In this document: one piece after another, positions 52,751 to 60,445 of the stretch
Layout of the letters: every line of letters begins with the position of its first letter
How positions within the stretch are numbered: position 1 is the stretch's first letter
Source: Segetibacter sp.
Lineage (GTDB): Bacteria; Bacteroidota; Bacteroidia; Chitinophagales; Chitinophagaceae
Assembly (NCBI GenBank): GCA_028288485.1
Contig: JAQBNO010000043.1
Coordinates: 62,001-126,000, forward strand
Length of the DNA: 64,000 nucleotides
Reading direction: 5' to 3'
Position numbers and translations under genes: made by a program
The notes under the pieces: model-generated
Seen by the model: only the letters and a program-made list of their open reading frames with translations
Databases searched by the model: none
What the model was told of the DNA's origin: nothing

Positions 52751-53224
52751 TTAGAAATTAATCAACGCTACAATCTTCTCAAGATTTTTTTTGTCGGTCT
52801 CATCGAATAAATCATACTCGTTACTATCTACGTCGAATACTGCCACCACTTCATTATTCCGAATAACCGGTACAACTATTTCAGACTTTGACAGGCTGCT
52901 ACAAGCTATGTGTCCTGGAAATTTTTCAACGTCCGGTACAATTAATGTTTTGGCCTGCTGCCACGATGTACCACAAACACCGCGTCCCTTTTTTATACGG
53001 GTACAAGCTACCGGTCCCTGGAACGGTCCTAATACCAGTTCATCCTCCTTTACCACATAAAACCCCACCCACAGCCAACCGAACTGTTCTTTCAAAGCTG
53101 CCGTAACGTTTGCCATGTTTGCAACGAGGTCTGTTTCACCTGTTAATAAACCTTCTATTTGTGGAATAAGTGCTGTGTATTGTTCTTCTTTGGTTCCTTC
53201 TATTATACTTAAGTCTTCGGCCAT
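52751..53224 (-). CDS. Free methionine-(R)-sulfoxide reductase (GAF)
   Basis: A 157-residue GAF-domain enzyme of the fRMsr (MsrC/YebR) type, which reduces free methionine-R-sulfoxide. All three Cys expected for catalysis are present in order: PVACTRIK, RGVCGTSWQQAK and HIACSSLSKSEIVVPVI. Normal length. A perfect -7 box on this strand is 16 nt from the ATG. It complements MsrA encoded at 37695. Confidence 0.9.
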   Translation of the reverse strand: MAEDLSIIEGTKEEQYTALIPQIEGLLTGETDLVANMANVTAALKEQFGWLWVGFYVVKEDELVLGPFQGPVACTRIKKGRGVCGTSWQQAKTLIVPDVEKFPGHIACSSLSKSEIVVPVIRNNEVVAVFDVDSNEYDLFDETDKKNLEKIVALINF

Positions 53225-53240
53225 GATTTCTTTTTGTTCG

Positions 53241-53248
53241 CAAAGGTA
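53241..53248 (-). promoter_or_regulatory. TAnnTTTG -7 box for fRMsr gene
   Basis: Reads TACCTTTG on the minus strand, 16 nt from the ATG. Confidence 0.65.
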
Positions 53249-53431
53249 TCTACGATTTTTGTTGGTTTGATTGCTCGCACTCGCCAGCCCCTCGCTGTGA
53301 TGATATTTGTAAGCCTCTGGCTTGCTTTATTGACTGTAATTCAAATAACGCAGTCAAGATGCCTGTTAATAATGGTCACCGTCGCAGGCCGGCAGCAGCA
53401 GCGGACCAGGAAAAGCCGGTCTTGCTTTACG

Positions 53432-53455
53432 GCACAAGTGTGCGACGCAACGATG
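53432..53455 (-). repeat. Dispersed repeat, GCGTCGC-type
   Basis: GCACAAGTGTGCGACGCAAC then GATG, with the leading box TTTGGGGCCCGGCAAC on the minus strand. It lies between divergent genes, so it is not downstream of either; an exception to the positional rule. Confidence 0.85.
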
Positions 53456-53626
53456 TTAAATAGAAATTTTGTTGCCGGGCCCCAAAGCATCCCTTTAAAA
53501 AATAATTCGAAGTTCATATAGGCTTGCTGCATCCGGAAAAAGATAACTTACCTCTAACTGCTTTTTACTTTTCCTGGAAATGGAATGGTTAATTTCGCCA
53601 CTTATTTCTACTTTAAAATTACACCT

Positions 53627-55255
53627 ATGAGCTTAGGATATTTCAGTTACCCGGTTCCTGCAAACGAACCGGTTTTGAATTATGCACCAGGAAGCCCTGA
53701 AAGAGCTGCGTTGAAAAAAGCGCTCGCTGAATTGAAAAAAGAAGAGATTGACATTCCGATGTATATAGGAGGAGAGGAGGTGCGTACAGGTAATATAAGG
53801 TCGCTGCACCCGCCCCATGAAAGAACACACACTTTAGGCAACTATCATTTTGGAGACGATCAACATGTAAAACAGGCAATTGATGCGGCACTAAAAGCCA
53901 GGGAAACATGGTCAAATACCAGTTGGGAAGCCCGGGCGCATATTTTTTTAAAAGCCGCCGACCTCATAGCCACAAAATACCGCCCTTATATGAATGGGAC
54001 CACCATGCTGGGCCAAAGTAAGACGGCTTACCAGGCAGAAATTGACAGTGCATGCGAATTAATAGACTTCCTTCGTTTCAACGTTTATTTTCTTACTGAA
54101 ATTTATAAACAGCAACCCATCTCGAGCCCGGGAATGCATAACCGCACTGAATGGAGGGGGCTTGAAGGATTTGTACTGGCAGTAACACCTTTCAATTTTA
54201 CAGCTATTGCAGGCAACCTTCCTGCAAGTGCAGCTATGTGTGGAAATGTAGTTGTATGGAAACCGGCAGATACACAGGTGTATGCAGCGCAAATGTTTAT
54301 GCGTATCATGAAGGAAGCAGGATTACCAGACGGAGTTATTAACCTTGTTTATGTTGAAGGCAGTGTTCTTGGCAATGTTTGTCTTACACACCCTCATTTT
54401 GCGGGTGTTCATTTCACCGGTTCAACGGCCGTTTTTAATACTATTTGGAAAACGATTGGCGAAAACATCGGCAAATACAAGGGATATCCGAGAATTGTAG
54501 GTGAAACGGGCGGGAAAGACTTTGTAGTGGCACATAAAAGCGCCGATGTTGATGTTGTTGTAACTGCTTTGGCGCGTGGTGCTTTTGAATACCAGGGACA
54601 AAAATGTTCTGCGGCTTCCCGTGCCTATATACCCAGTAATCTTGCAGATGAAATTAAGCGGAAGCTGGTAGCTGAAGTTCAAACCATGAAAATGGGAACT
54701 GTTGAAGATTTCGGCAACTTCATCGGAGCTGTTATCGACGAAAGAAGCTTCGACAAGATCAAGAGATACCTTGATAATATTGATGGTTCCAGTGCACGCA
54801 TTTTGGTGGGTGGCAAGTGTGATAAAACAAACGGATACTTTGTTGAGCCAACTGTTATAGAAACACAAGACCCGCGGTACGCAACAATGTGTGAAGAAAT
54901 TTTTGGTCCTGTCCTTACCATTTATACCTACGATGCCGACAAGTTTGAAGAAGCTCTGGAGTTTGTAGACACGACTTCGCCTTACGCGCTTACAGGTGCA
55001 ATTATTTCGCAGGACAGGGCGGCGGTTGAACTGGCCACGCAAAAATTAAGACACAGCGCAGGCAATTTTTATATCAACGATAAACCTACGGGTGCAGTAG
55101 TAGGTCAGCAGCCTTTCGGCGGAGGGCGGTCGAGTGGTACTAATGACAAAGCGGGCAGCATGATCAATTTATACCGCTGGTTAAGTGCCAGAACGATCAA
55201 GGAAACTTTTAACCCTGCAATTGATTACAGGTATTCGTTTCTTTTAGAACCATGA
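53627..55255 (+). CDS. pruA: L-glutamate gamma-semialdehyde dehydrogenase
   Basis: A 542-residue aldehyde dehydrogenase that oxidises P5C/glutamate semialdehyde to glutamate in proline degradation. Landmarks are the substrate-proximal LAVTPFNFTAIAGNLPASAA, NAD-binding VVWKPADTQVYAAQMFM, the catalytic Glu in VGETGGKDFVVAH, the nucleophilic Cys in QGQKCSAASRAYIP, and the C-terminal QPFGGGRSSGTNDKAGS. Monofunctional, with no proline dehydrogenase fused or adjacent. ATG 53627 is chosen by homology (MSLGYFSYPVPANEPV). A strong terminator follows. Confidence 0.94.
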   Translation: MSLGYFSYPVPANEPVLNYAPGSPERAALKKALAELKKEEIDIPMYIGGEEVRTGNIRSLHPPHERTHTLGNYHFGDDQHVKQAIDAALKARETWSNTSWEARAHIFLKAADLIATKYRPYMNGTTMLGQSKTAYQAEIDSACELIDFLRFNVYFLTEIYKQQPISSPGMHNRTEWRGLEGFVLAVTPFNFTAIAGNLPASAAMCGNVVVWKPADTQVYAAQMFMRIMKEAGLPDGVINLVYVEGSVLGNVCLTHPHFAGVHFTGSTAVFNTIWKTIGENIGKYKGYPRIVGETGGKDFVVAHKSADVDVVVTALARGAFEYQGQKCSAASRAYIPSNLADEIKRKLVAEVQTMKMGTVEDFGNFIGAVIDERSFDKIKRYLDNIDGSSARILVGGKCDKTNGYFVEPTVIETQDPRYATMCEEIFGPVLTIYTYDADKFEEALEFVDTTSPYALTGAIISQDRAAVELATQKLRHSAGNFYINDKPTGAVVGQQPFGGGRSSGTNDKAGSMINLYRWLSARTIKETFNPAIDYRYSFLLEP

Positions 55256-55312
55256 TTTTTGGAGATTTAAGGACGATGCGGAAATAGAAATACCTCGACT
55301 TTTTTTAAAGTG

Positions 55313-55349
55313 AAGGAGGCTCCTGGTGTTTTGGAGCCTCCTTTTATTT
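55313..55349 (+). terminator. Rho-independent terminator of pruA
   Basis: AAGGAGGCTCC (55313-55323) pairs with GGAGCCTCCTT (55333-55343), an 11-bp perfect stem, followed by TTATTTT. Confidence 0.92.
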
Positions 55350-55410
55350 TGCGCCAAAAGAGAAAATAGGTTTTTTAGTTAATGCAAAATTCTTTAAAGG
55401 AATACATTTT

Positions 55411-55551
55411 TTAAAGGTCTTCATTATAGCCGGGTACGTCTGTTAAAAGCTTACGAATTTGTTGCCGGTTCCTTTTTTCTGTAGCCGCCGCTATTAATGC
55501 GTTAATTCTATTGCCAAAAAGTATATCTGCGAGTGCTAATTTTTTGGTTCT
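55411..55551 (-). pseudogene. Possible coding remnant
   Basis: A 46-codon minus-strand frame with natural-looking composition (KLALADILFGNRINALIAAA, then TEKRNRQQIRKLLTDVPGYN) that ends at TAA but has no ATG and is cut by a TGA upstream. It may be the C-terminal end of a lost gene. No family is recognised. Confidence 0.3.
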
Positions 55552-55617
55552 TCACATTTACCGACGTCTTTTAAGTATTCGTGGCACACTTCTTCAATAG
55601 GTTAAATAAAGATAATT

Positions 55618-56154
55618 ATGGAGATGAACGAAAATGACAAGGATGTGGGAATGGCTCGAATAGTTGAGCGAAATATTGATGCACTTTTACAGCGGCGGAA
55701 AGCCGAGGAACGAAGAAAGACGTTTGAAGAAAAAATTGCTGACACTGTTACCCGTTTTACAGGCAGTATGTTATTTGTTTATATTCACCTCATTCTTTTT
55801 GGAGTTTGGATAATATGGAACCTGAATTGGATTGGCCTAAAGCCATTTGATGAATCTTTTGTAGTGCTTGCTATGATCGCTTCGGTCGAAGCGATCTTTC
55901 TTTCAACATTCGTATTAATAAGCCAGAACCGAATGAACCTGCAGGCGGATAAAAGAGCCGAGTTGGATTTGCAGATCAGCCTTCTAACAGAGCATGAAGT
56001 AACTCGCATTGTATCTATTGTATCGGCAATGGCCAAAATGATGAAAATTGAACACTCTTTTGATGCAGAGATTGCCGAACTGTCGAAAGATGTTGAGCCC
56101 GAAAAAGTGTTGGACACAATGGAAAGATTTACAAAAGACAGTCAGGATGTTTAA
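55618..56154 (+). CDS. DUF1003 membrane protein
   Basis: A 178-residue protein with two membrane segments (MLFVYIHLILFGVWIIWNL and VLAMIASVEAIFLSTFVLI) followed by the family signature SQNRMNLQADKRAELDLQIS. This is the standard DUF1003 layout. The N-terminal basic helix and C-terminal helix are cytoplasmic. Function unknown in the family. The stop is 19 nt before a dispersed repeat. Confidence 0.88.
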   Translation: MEMNENDKDVGMARIVERNIDALLQRRKAEERRKTFEEKIADTVTRFTGSMLFVYIHLILFGVWIIWNLNWIGLKPFDESFVVLAMIASVEAIFLSTFVLISQNRMNLQADKRAELDLQISLLTEHEVTRIVSIVSAMAKMMKIEHSFDAEIAELSKDVEPEKVLDTMERFTKDSQDV

Positions 56155-56173
56155 GGATGAAAAATGTTATTTG

Positions 56174-56197
56174 GCACAAGTGTGCGACGCAACAAAA
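56174..56197 (-). repeat. Dispersed repeat, GCGTCGC-type, antisense
   Basis: GCACAAGTGTGCGACGCAAC followed by AAAA. Lies 19 nt past the DUF1003 stop but on the opposite strand, an exception to the sense rule. Confidence 0.8.
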
Positions 56198-56312
56198 GTT
56201 CCCGGGTTCACAAATGCCCGTTCCATAAAAATTTTCTTCATTTGTTCTTGAATACCGTTTGACTGGTATAACTTTAAAGCATTTAAGAACAATTTCTAAA
56301 CCAAGCTGCGCC

Positions 56313-57329
56313 ATGAACATCAACAGGAAAGTACAAACACTAGACGAATTTACCATACAACAACGACGCGACTTTCCGCAGGCAACCGGTGAACTCAGCA
56401 TGTTACTGAAGGATATTGCGCTTGCCGCAAAACGCGTAAATGTTGAGGTGAATAAGGCCGGGCTGGTAGACATTTTGGGAGATGCCGGTGAGGTAAATGT
56501 TCAGGGTGAAGATGTGAAAAAACTGGACATCTTTGCTAACAACCTTTTTATTGGCGTTACAAGACATGGCGTTAGTTGCGCCGGTGTTGGCAGCGAGGAA
56601 AATGACGATATTGTAGTTTTTGATGATCCTTTAAGTAATAACAGTAAGTATGTAATGCTAATGGATCCTTTAGACGGAAGTGGTAATATTGACGTAAACG
56701 TATCGATAGGAACCATCTTTAGTATTTACAGGAGGGTAAGCGAAAAGGGTACGCCGGCAACGATTGAAGATTTTTTACAACCCGGTAATAAACAAATTGC
56801 AGCCGGCTATATTGTTTATGGTTCGAGCACCATGTTAGTATATGCAACAAGAATAAGTGTAAACGGTTTTACGCTCGACCAAACAATCGGCGAATTCACG
56901 CTCAGCCATCCAGATATCAGGTGCCCGGAGGAAGGCAAGATTTACTCTGTTAATCATGGAAATTTCTGGCAGTTTGATGAAGGGATCCGAAAGTACATAA
57001 ACATTTGCCAGAAAAAAGATAAATCGAACGGCGGACCATATAACCAGCGATACATCGGAAGCATGATAGCGGATGTTCACAGGAACCTGATAAAAGGGGG
57101 AATTTTTATGTATCCGACTACTTCAGACAAACCTAAAGGGAAACTTCGGTTGTTGTACGAATGTAACCCGCTGGCTTATATAATAGAAAAAGCTGGTGGT
57201 AAGGCCACAAATGGTACGGAAAGAATTTTAGATATTCAACCTACAGAATTACACCAGCGCTCCTCCTTATTTATTGGAAGCATGAAAATGATGGATGAAC
57301 TGGAATCCTACACCCGGAAAGTTGAATAA
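56313..57329 (+). CDS. fbp: Fructose-1,6-bisphosphatase class I
   Basis: A 338-residue gluconeogenic phosphatase (fructose-1,6-bisphosphate to fructose-6-phosphate). Metal-binding Asp/Glu motifs: GVGSEENDDIVVFDDP, LMDPLDGSGNIDVNVSIGTI, and C-terminal RLLYECNPLAYIIEKAGGKA. Normal length. ATG 56313 is used; the longer frame opens at a TTG inside the region next to the repeat. A truncated copy of the dispersed repeat (CATCGTTGC, about 57372) follows the gene. Confidence 0.95.
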   Translation: MNINRKVQTLDEFTIQQRRDFPQATGELSMLLKDIALAAKRVNVEVNKAGLVDILGDAGEVNVQGEDVKKLDIFANNLFIGVTRHGVSCAGVGSEENDDIVVFDDPLSNNSKYVMLMDPLDGSGNIDVNVSIGTIFSIYRRVSEKGTPATIEDFLQPGNKQIAAGYIVYGSSTMLVYATRISVNGFTLDQTIGEFTLSHPDIRCPEEGKIYSVNHGNFWQFDEGIRKYINICQKKDKSNGGPYNQRYIGSMIADVHRNLIKGGIFMYPTTSDKPKGKLRLLYECNPLAYIIEKAGGKATNGTERILDIQPTELHQRSSLFIGSMKMMDELESYTRKVE

Positions 57330-57463
57330 CGTCACACTGTTTTTTTATACCTGCAACTGTTTTCATAGCGGCATCGTTGCCTGTTGAAATCGGCAGTCGG
57401 GCAGAGGTGGTAATCACTTTATCTTCAGAATAAATATTCATCGTTAGTTTTTACCAATACCTT

Positions 57464-57471
57464 TATTTTTG
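57464..57471 (+). promoter_or_regulatory. TAnnTTTG -7 box for ABC ATPase
   Basis: TATTTTTG, 19 nt before ATG 57491. Confidence 0.6.
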
Positions 57472-57490
57472 ATCAAATCGTTTCAGTTTG

Positions 57491-58249
57491 ATGAAAAAAA
57501 TTATAGAAGTACAAAACCTTGTAAAAAGATACGGCAATTTTGAGGCTGTAAAAGGAATAAGCTTTGATGTAAATGAAGGTGAAATTTTTGGGTTGCTGGG
57601 TCCCAACGGAGCGGGAAAGAGCACTACGCTTGAAATAATCGAGACGCTTCGCCAAAAAACATCAGGAAAAATTGTGGTTGACGGATTTGACCTTGACAAA
57701 CAACCAGACGAAATAAAAAAGATAATTGGCGTTCAATTACAAACGTCGGGCTATTACCCGGGATTGAACCTGACGGAGCTGATTAAATTATTCGGTGGCT
57801 TATATAACGAAAAGGTGGATGTTACCGGGTTTTTGCAGATGGTTAATTTAACAGATAAAGCTAAAGCGAAATACAAAGAGCTGAGCGGTGGACAGAAACA
57901 GCGCTTTTCTATAGCTACAACACTAATCAACCAACCGAAGATCATATTTCTCGATGAGCCTACTACCGGTTTAGATCCGCAGGCGCGCCGCAATTTGTGG
58001 GAACTGATACGCGGCATCCGCGAAAAGGGAACTACGGTTATTATTACCACTCACTACATGGATGAAGCTGAAGTGTTATGCGACAGGGTCGCAGTTATCG
58101 ACAGCGGTAAAATAATTGCCATTGATTCTCCTGATAAAATGGTCGATGACCTTGTTGCCAGCGGCTTCGAAAGAAAAAAAGAAGTTAAAGCTGCCACACT
58201 TGAAGATGTTTTTATAAATCTTACGGGCAAATCGCTCCGCGAAGAATAA
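57491..58249 (+). CDS. ABC transporter ATP-binding protein (ABC-2 type)
   Basis: A 252-residue ATPase of the CcmA/NatA/DrrA group. Walker A LLGPNGAGKSTTLEIIETLR, Q-loop GVQLQTSGYYPGLNLTE, signature KELSGGQKQRFSIATTL, Walker B IIFLDEPTTGLDPQARRN and His switch IITTHYMDEAE. Such ATPases work with an ABC-2 permease, usually the next gene, but here the next gene is a secreted FKBP and no permease is nearby. It must pair with an unlinked subunit or have lost its partner. Confidence 0.88.
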   Translation: MKKIIEVQNLVKRYGNFEAVKGISFDVNEGEIFGLLGPNGAGKSTTLEIIETLRQKTSGKIVVDGFDLDKQPDEIKKIIGVQLQTSGYYPGLNLTELIKLFGGLYNEKVDVTGFLQMVNLTDKAKAKYKELSGGQKQRFSIATTLINQPKIIFLDEPTTGLDPQARRNLWELIRGIREKGTTVIITTHYMDEAEVLCDRVAVIDSGKIIAIDSPDKMVDDLVASGFERKKEVKAATLEDVFINLTGKSLREE

Positions 58250-58281
58250 CTTGCAGTGCACAATTACTATTTAAATTAATT

Positions 58282-59013
58282 ATGAAAAAAGTTTTTTTAT
58301 TGCCTTCTATTTTGTTGCTGGCCTTCGCGGTACAGGCACAAACAAAAAAAACTACCAAAAAGGTAGCTCAAACAAAAACAACAACAACAACCTCAGCAGG
58401 ATTAAAAACTACTTCCGATAGCTTAAGTTATGCTTTTGGTATTTCCCTGGGACAGTATATGAAAAGCCAGGGCATCAGTACATGCAACTTTGCTATGTTA
58501 AATAAAGCTATCGACCAAACTATTAAAGGTCAGCCAACTTTGCTTGACATGAACCAGGCTAACCACCTTATGGGCAGGCTGGTTGAAAATAAAACAAAAC
58601 AGGTAGCGGCGGCAGAAAAAGCAAAGGGCACGCAATTTTTAGCTAAAAACAAAAGTCGTGCAGGCGTTATGACAACTTCGAGTGGCTTGCAGTACGAAAT
58701 TCTTACAAAGGGTACCGGAGCAGTTCCAACAAGAACTGATACAGTAACTGCACACTACAAAGGTTCATTACTTGATGGAAAAGAGTTTGATAATTCCTAC
58801 AGTCGTGGAGAACCTCTTACAATTCCCGTTGCAGGCGTAATACCGGGATGGACTGAAGCATTAACATTGATGCCGGTTGGAAGTAAATGGAAACTATACA
58901 TTCCTGCAGAAATAGGTTATGGTGATTATGGGGCGGGGCAAGATATTCCTGGTGGAGCTACATTGGTTTTTGAAGTTGAATTGTTAGGCATTGCGAATAA
59001 AAAAGCTTTATAA
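58282..59013 (+). CDS. Secreted FKBP-type peptidyl-prolyl isomerase
   Basis: A 243-residue periplasmic FKBP. Signal peptide MKKVFLLPSILLLAFAVQAQ, a Lys/Thr-rich spacer, an N-terminal helical dimerisation domain as in Mip/FkpA (SLSYAFGISLGQYMKSQGIS), and a C-terminal FKBP domain (VTAHYKGSLLDGKEFDNSYS, VIPGWTEALTLMPVGSKWKL). It assists folding of envelope proteins. It lies 32 nt after the ABC ATPase and 2 nt before the YfiT gene, so a shared transcript is likely. Confidence 0.92.
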   Translation: MKKVFLLPSILLLAFAVQAQTKKTTKKVAQTKTTTTTSAGLKTTSDSLSYAFGISLGQYMKSQGISTCNFAMLNKAIDQTIKGQPTLLDMNQANHLMGRLVENKTKQVAAAEKAKGTQFLAKNKSRAGVMTTSSGLQYEILTKGTGAVPTRTDTVTAHYKGSLLDGKEFDNSYSRGEPLTIPVAGVIPGWTEALTLMPVGSKWKLYIPAEIGYGDYGAGQDIPGGATLVFEVELLGIANKKAL

Positions 59014-59015
59014 TA

Positions 59016-59555
59016 ATGTCAGATACTGTTGAAGACGTTCGTTATCCTATCGGCCAATACGAGGTGCAGCCTTATTCAGAAGCGTTAAAAACAAAGTGGG
59101 TAAGCGATATAAAACTTCTTCCGAATGATATCGAAATAGCGATACAGAACCTGGATGAATACCAGTTGGATACTGCATACCGAGAAGGTGGGTGGACCGT
59201 AAAACAGTTAGTGCATCATGTTGCTGACAGCCATATGAATGCCTATATCCGTTTTAAGCTGGGTCTTACTGAAGAAAATCCGGTAATTAAACCGTATGAA
59301 GAAAAAGGTTGGGCAAATCTTCCCGACGTATTTAGCGTTCCTGTAAATGTTTCTGTTACTTTGTTGCATGCCCTGCACCGGCGGTTGCACGTTCTTTTAC
59401 TGAATATTAGTGAGGAAGAATATTTGAATCGCACGGTTTTTCATCCTGAGCATCAAAAGCAAATGTCGCTTTGGCATTTGTTGGGCATGTACGCATGGCA
59501 CGGTAAACATCATGTTGCACATATTAATAAACTTAAAGAGCAAAAGGGCTGGTAA
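59016..59555 (+). CDS. YfiT-type DinB superfamily transferase
   Basis: A 179-residue metal-dependent protein of the YfiT (bacillithiol transferase-like) group. YPIGQYEVQPYSEALKTKWV at the N-terminus, helix motif GGWTVKQLVHHVADSHMNAY with metal-binding His residues, GLTEENPVIKPYEEKGWANL, and the last His pair in YAWHGKHHVAHINKLKEQKG. The thiol partner in this organism is unknown, so the bacillithiol role is by analogy only. It starts 2 nt after the FKBP stop (TAATAATG context). Confidence 0.9.
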   Translation: MSDTVEDVRYPIGQYEVQPYSEALKTKWVSDIKLLPNDIEIAIQNLDEYQLDTAYREGGWTVKQLVHHVADSHMNAYIRFKLGLTEENPVIKPYEEKGWANLPDVFSVPVNVSVTLLHALHRRLHVLLLNISEEEYLNRTVFHPEHQKQMSLWHLLGMYAWHGKHHVAHINKLKEQKGW

Positions 59556-59565
59556 TTGTGTCAAA

Positions 59566-59630
59566 CGTGAAACGGCAAACATCAATAATGAAAAAGTGAT
59601 CATTTGTTTACGTTCAACGTTTCACGCTTT
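59566..59630. repeat. Inverted repeat CGTGAAACG / CGTTTCACG
   Basis: CGTGAAACG (about 59566-59574) and CGTTTCACG (about 59620-59628) flank a 45-nt loop between the YfiT and Nudix genes. Repeats of the ACGTTCAACGTT kind also occur in the lptE leader (about 33805-33825). Confidence 0.5.
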
Positions 59631-59650
59631 GATCGGCAGTATTATCCAGA

Positions 59651-60220
59651 ATGAAAAACAATAGCTTGAAGTGGAAAACTTTATCATCCGACTACCTGTT
59701 CACCGATACCTGGTTACGGGCACGAAGAGATAAATGTGAACGACCCGATGGAAAAATTGTTTACCCGTATTACGTAATGGAATATCCCGACTGGGTAACA
59801 GCGGTCGGGCTGACTGAAGACGAAAAAGTAATTCTTGTAAAACAATATCGGCATGCATTAGGAGAGGAGTGCATTGAATTGCCGGGTGGATGTGTAGATG
59901 CAAAAGATGAAAATTTCGAAATTGCTGTACGCCGGGAGTTTCTTGAAGAAACAGGTTATACATTTAAAACTGCAGAATACCTGGGCCGCACTTCGGCGAA
60001 CCCCTCTACTAACGCAAATACGCTGTATATGTTTTTATTAACAGGCGGCAAGAAAGTACAGGAGCAGGATTTGGATGCAAATGAGGAAATGCACGTTGAG
60101 TTGGTAAGCCTGCAGGAGTTTAAACAAATGCTGGTTGATAACAAATTCGTTCAGTCTATGCACGTTACAAATATTTTTTACGCCTTACAAAAGTTGAATA
60201 AGCTCGAGATTAAAGTTTAA
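59651..60220 (+). CDS. Nudix hydrolase (ADP-sugar type)
   Basis: A 189-residue Nudix hydrolase resembling ADP-ribose pyrophosphatases. An N-terminal beta domain (RRDKCERPDGKIVYPYYVME) precedes the Nudix box, where GGCVDAKDENFEIAVRREFL continues EETGY and fits G-x5-E-x7-R-E-U-x-E-E-x-G. It cleaves nucleoside diphosphate-linked substrates. Followed by a dispersed repeat and a perfect 20-bp terminator shared with hsp20. Confidence 0.92.
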   Translation: MKNNSLKWKTLSSDYLFTDTWLRARRDKCERPDGKIVYPYYVMEYPDWVTAVGLTEDEKVILVKQYRHALGEECIELPGGCVDAKDENFEIAVRREFLEETGYTFKTAEYLGRTSANPSTNANTLYMFLLTGGKKVQEQDLDANEEMHVELVSLQEFKQMLVDNKFVQSMHVTNIFYALQKLNKLEIKV

Positions 60221-60296
60221 TAGAACCTTGATTAGCTGATTTTTTAACTGGTTTTAGTGATAGTTTGTGGGAACCGGCGGAACATCTCTAAATCGA

Positions 60297-60320
60297 CATC
60301 GTTGTGTCACTCACTTGTAC
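60297..60320 (+). repeat. Dispersed 3' repeat, GTGTCAC-type
   Basis: A perfect consensus copy, sense to the Nudix gene, 76 nt past its stop and 60 nt ahead of the terminator hairpin. Confidence 0.9.
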
Positions 60321-60380
60321 TTCCAGTACTTTATTCGGCGTGCCGCAAACAGCGCTCTAATGTAAATACTTCCCAGGATA

Positions 60381-60426
60381 GCATACTAAAAAGGCCGTCG
60401 TTGATTCGACGGCCTTTTTAGTATGC
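60381..60426. terminator. Bidirectional terminator, 20-bp perfect stem
   Basis: GCATACTAAAAAGGCCGTCG (60381-60400) and its exact reverse complement (60407-60426) around a 6-nt loop TTGATT. A/T runs on both sides of the GC core allow termination of both the Nudix and hsp20 transcripts. Confidence 0.95.
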
Positions 60427-60445
60427 TTAGAAACGTTACAACTGG

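Larger units (their letters stand above)
53225..53626. other. Divergent intergenic region
   Basis: Contains the fRMsr promoter (53241-53248, minus strand), a dispersed repeat copy at 53432-53455 and no supported gene; open frames there run through the repeat. Confidence 0.55.

Noticed and set aside
53234-53521. 95-codon plus-strand frame
   Set aside because: Lies in the promoter region and runs through a dispersed repeat; not protein-like.
4785-60320. Idea that the dispersed repeats form a CRISPR array
   Set aside because: Copies are kilobases apart, vary in orientation, and no cas genes are present.
4785-60320. Idea that the repeats are integron attC sites
   Set aside because: No RYYYAAC/GTTRRRY core pair and no integrase; copies follow ordinary housekeeping genes.
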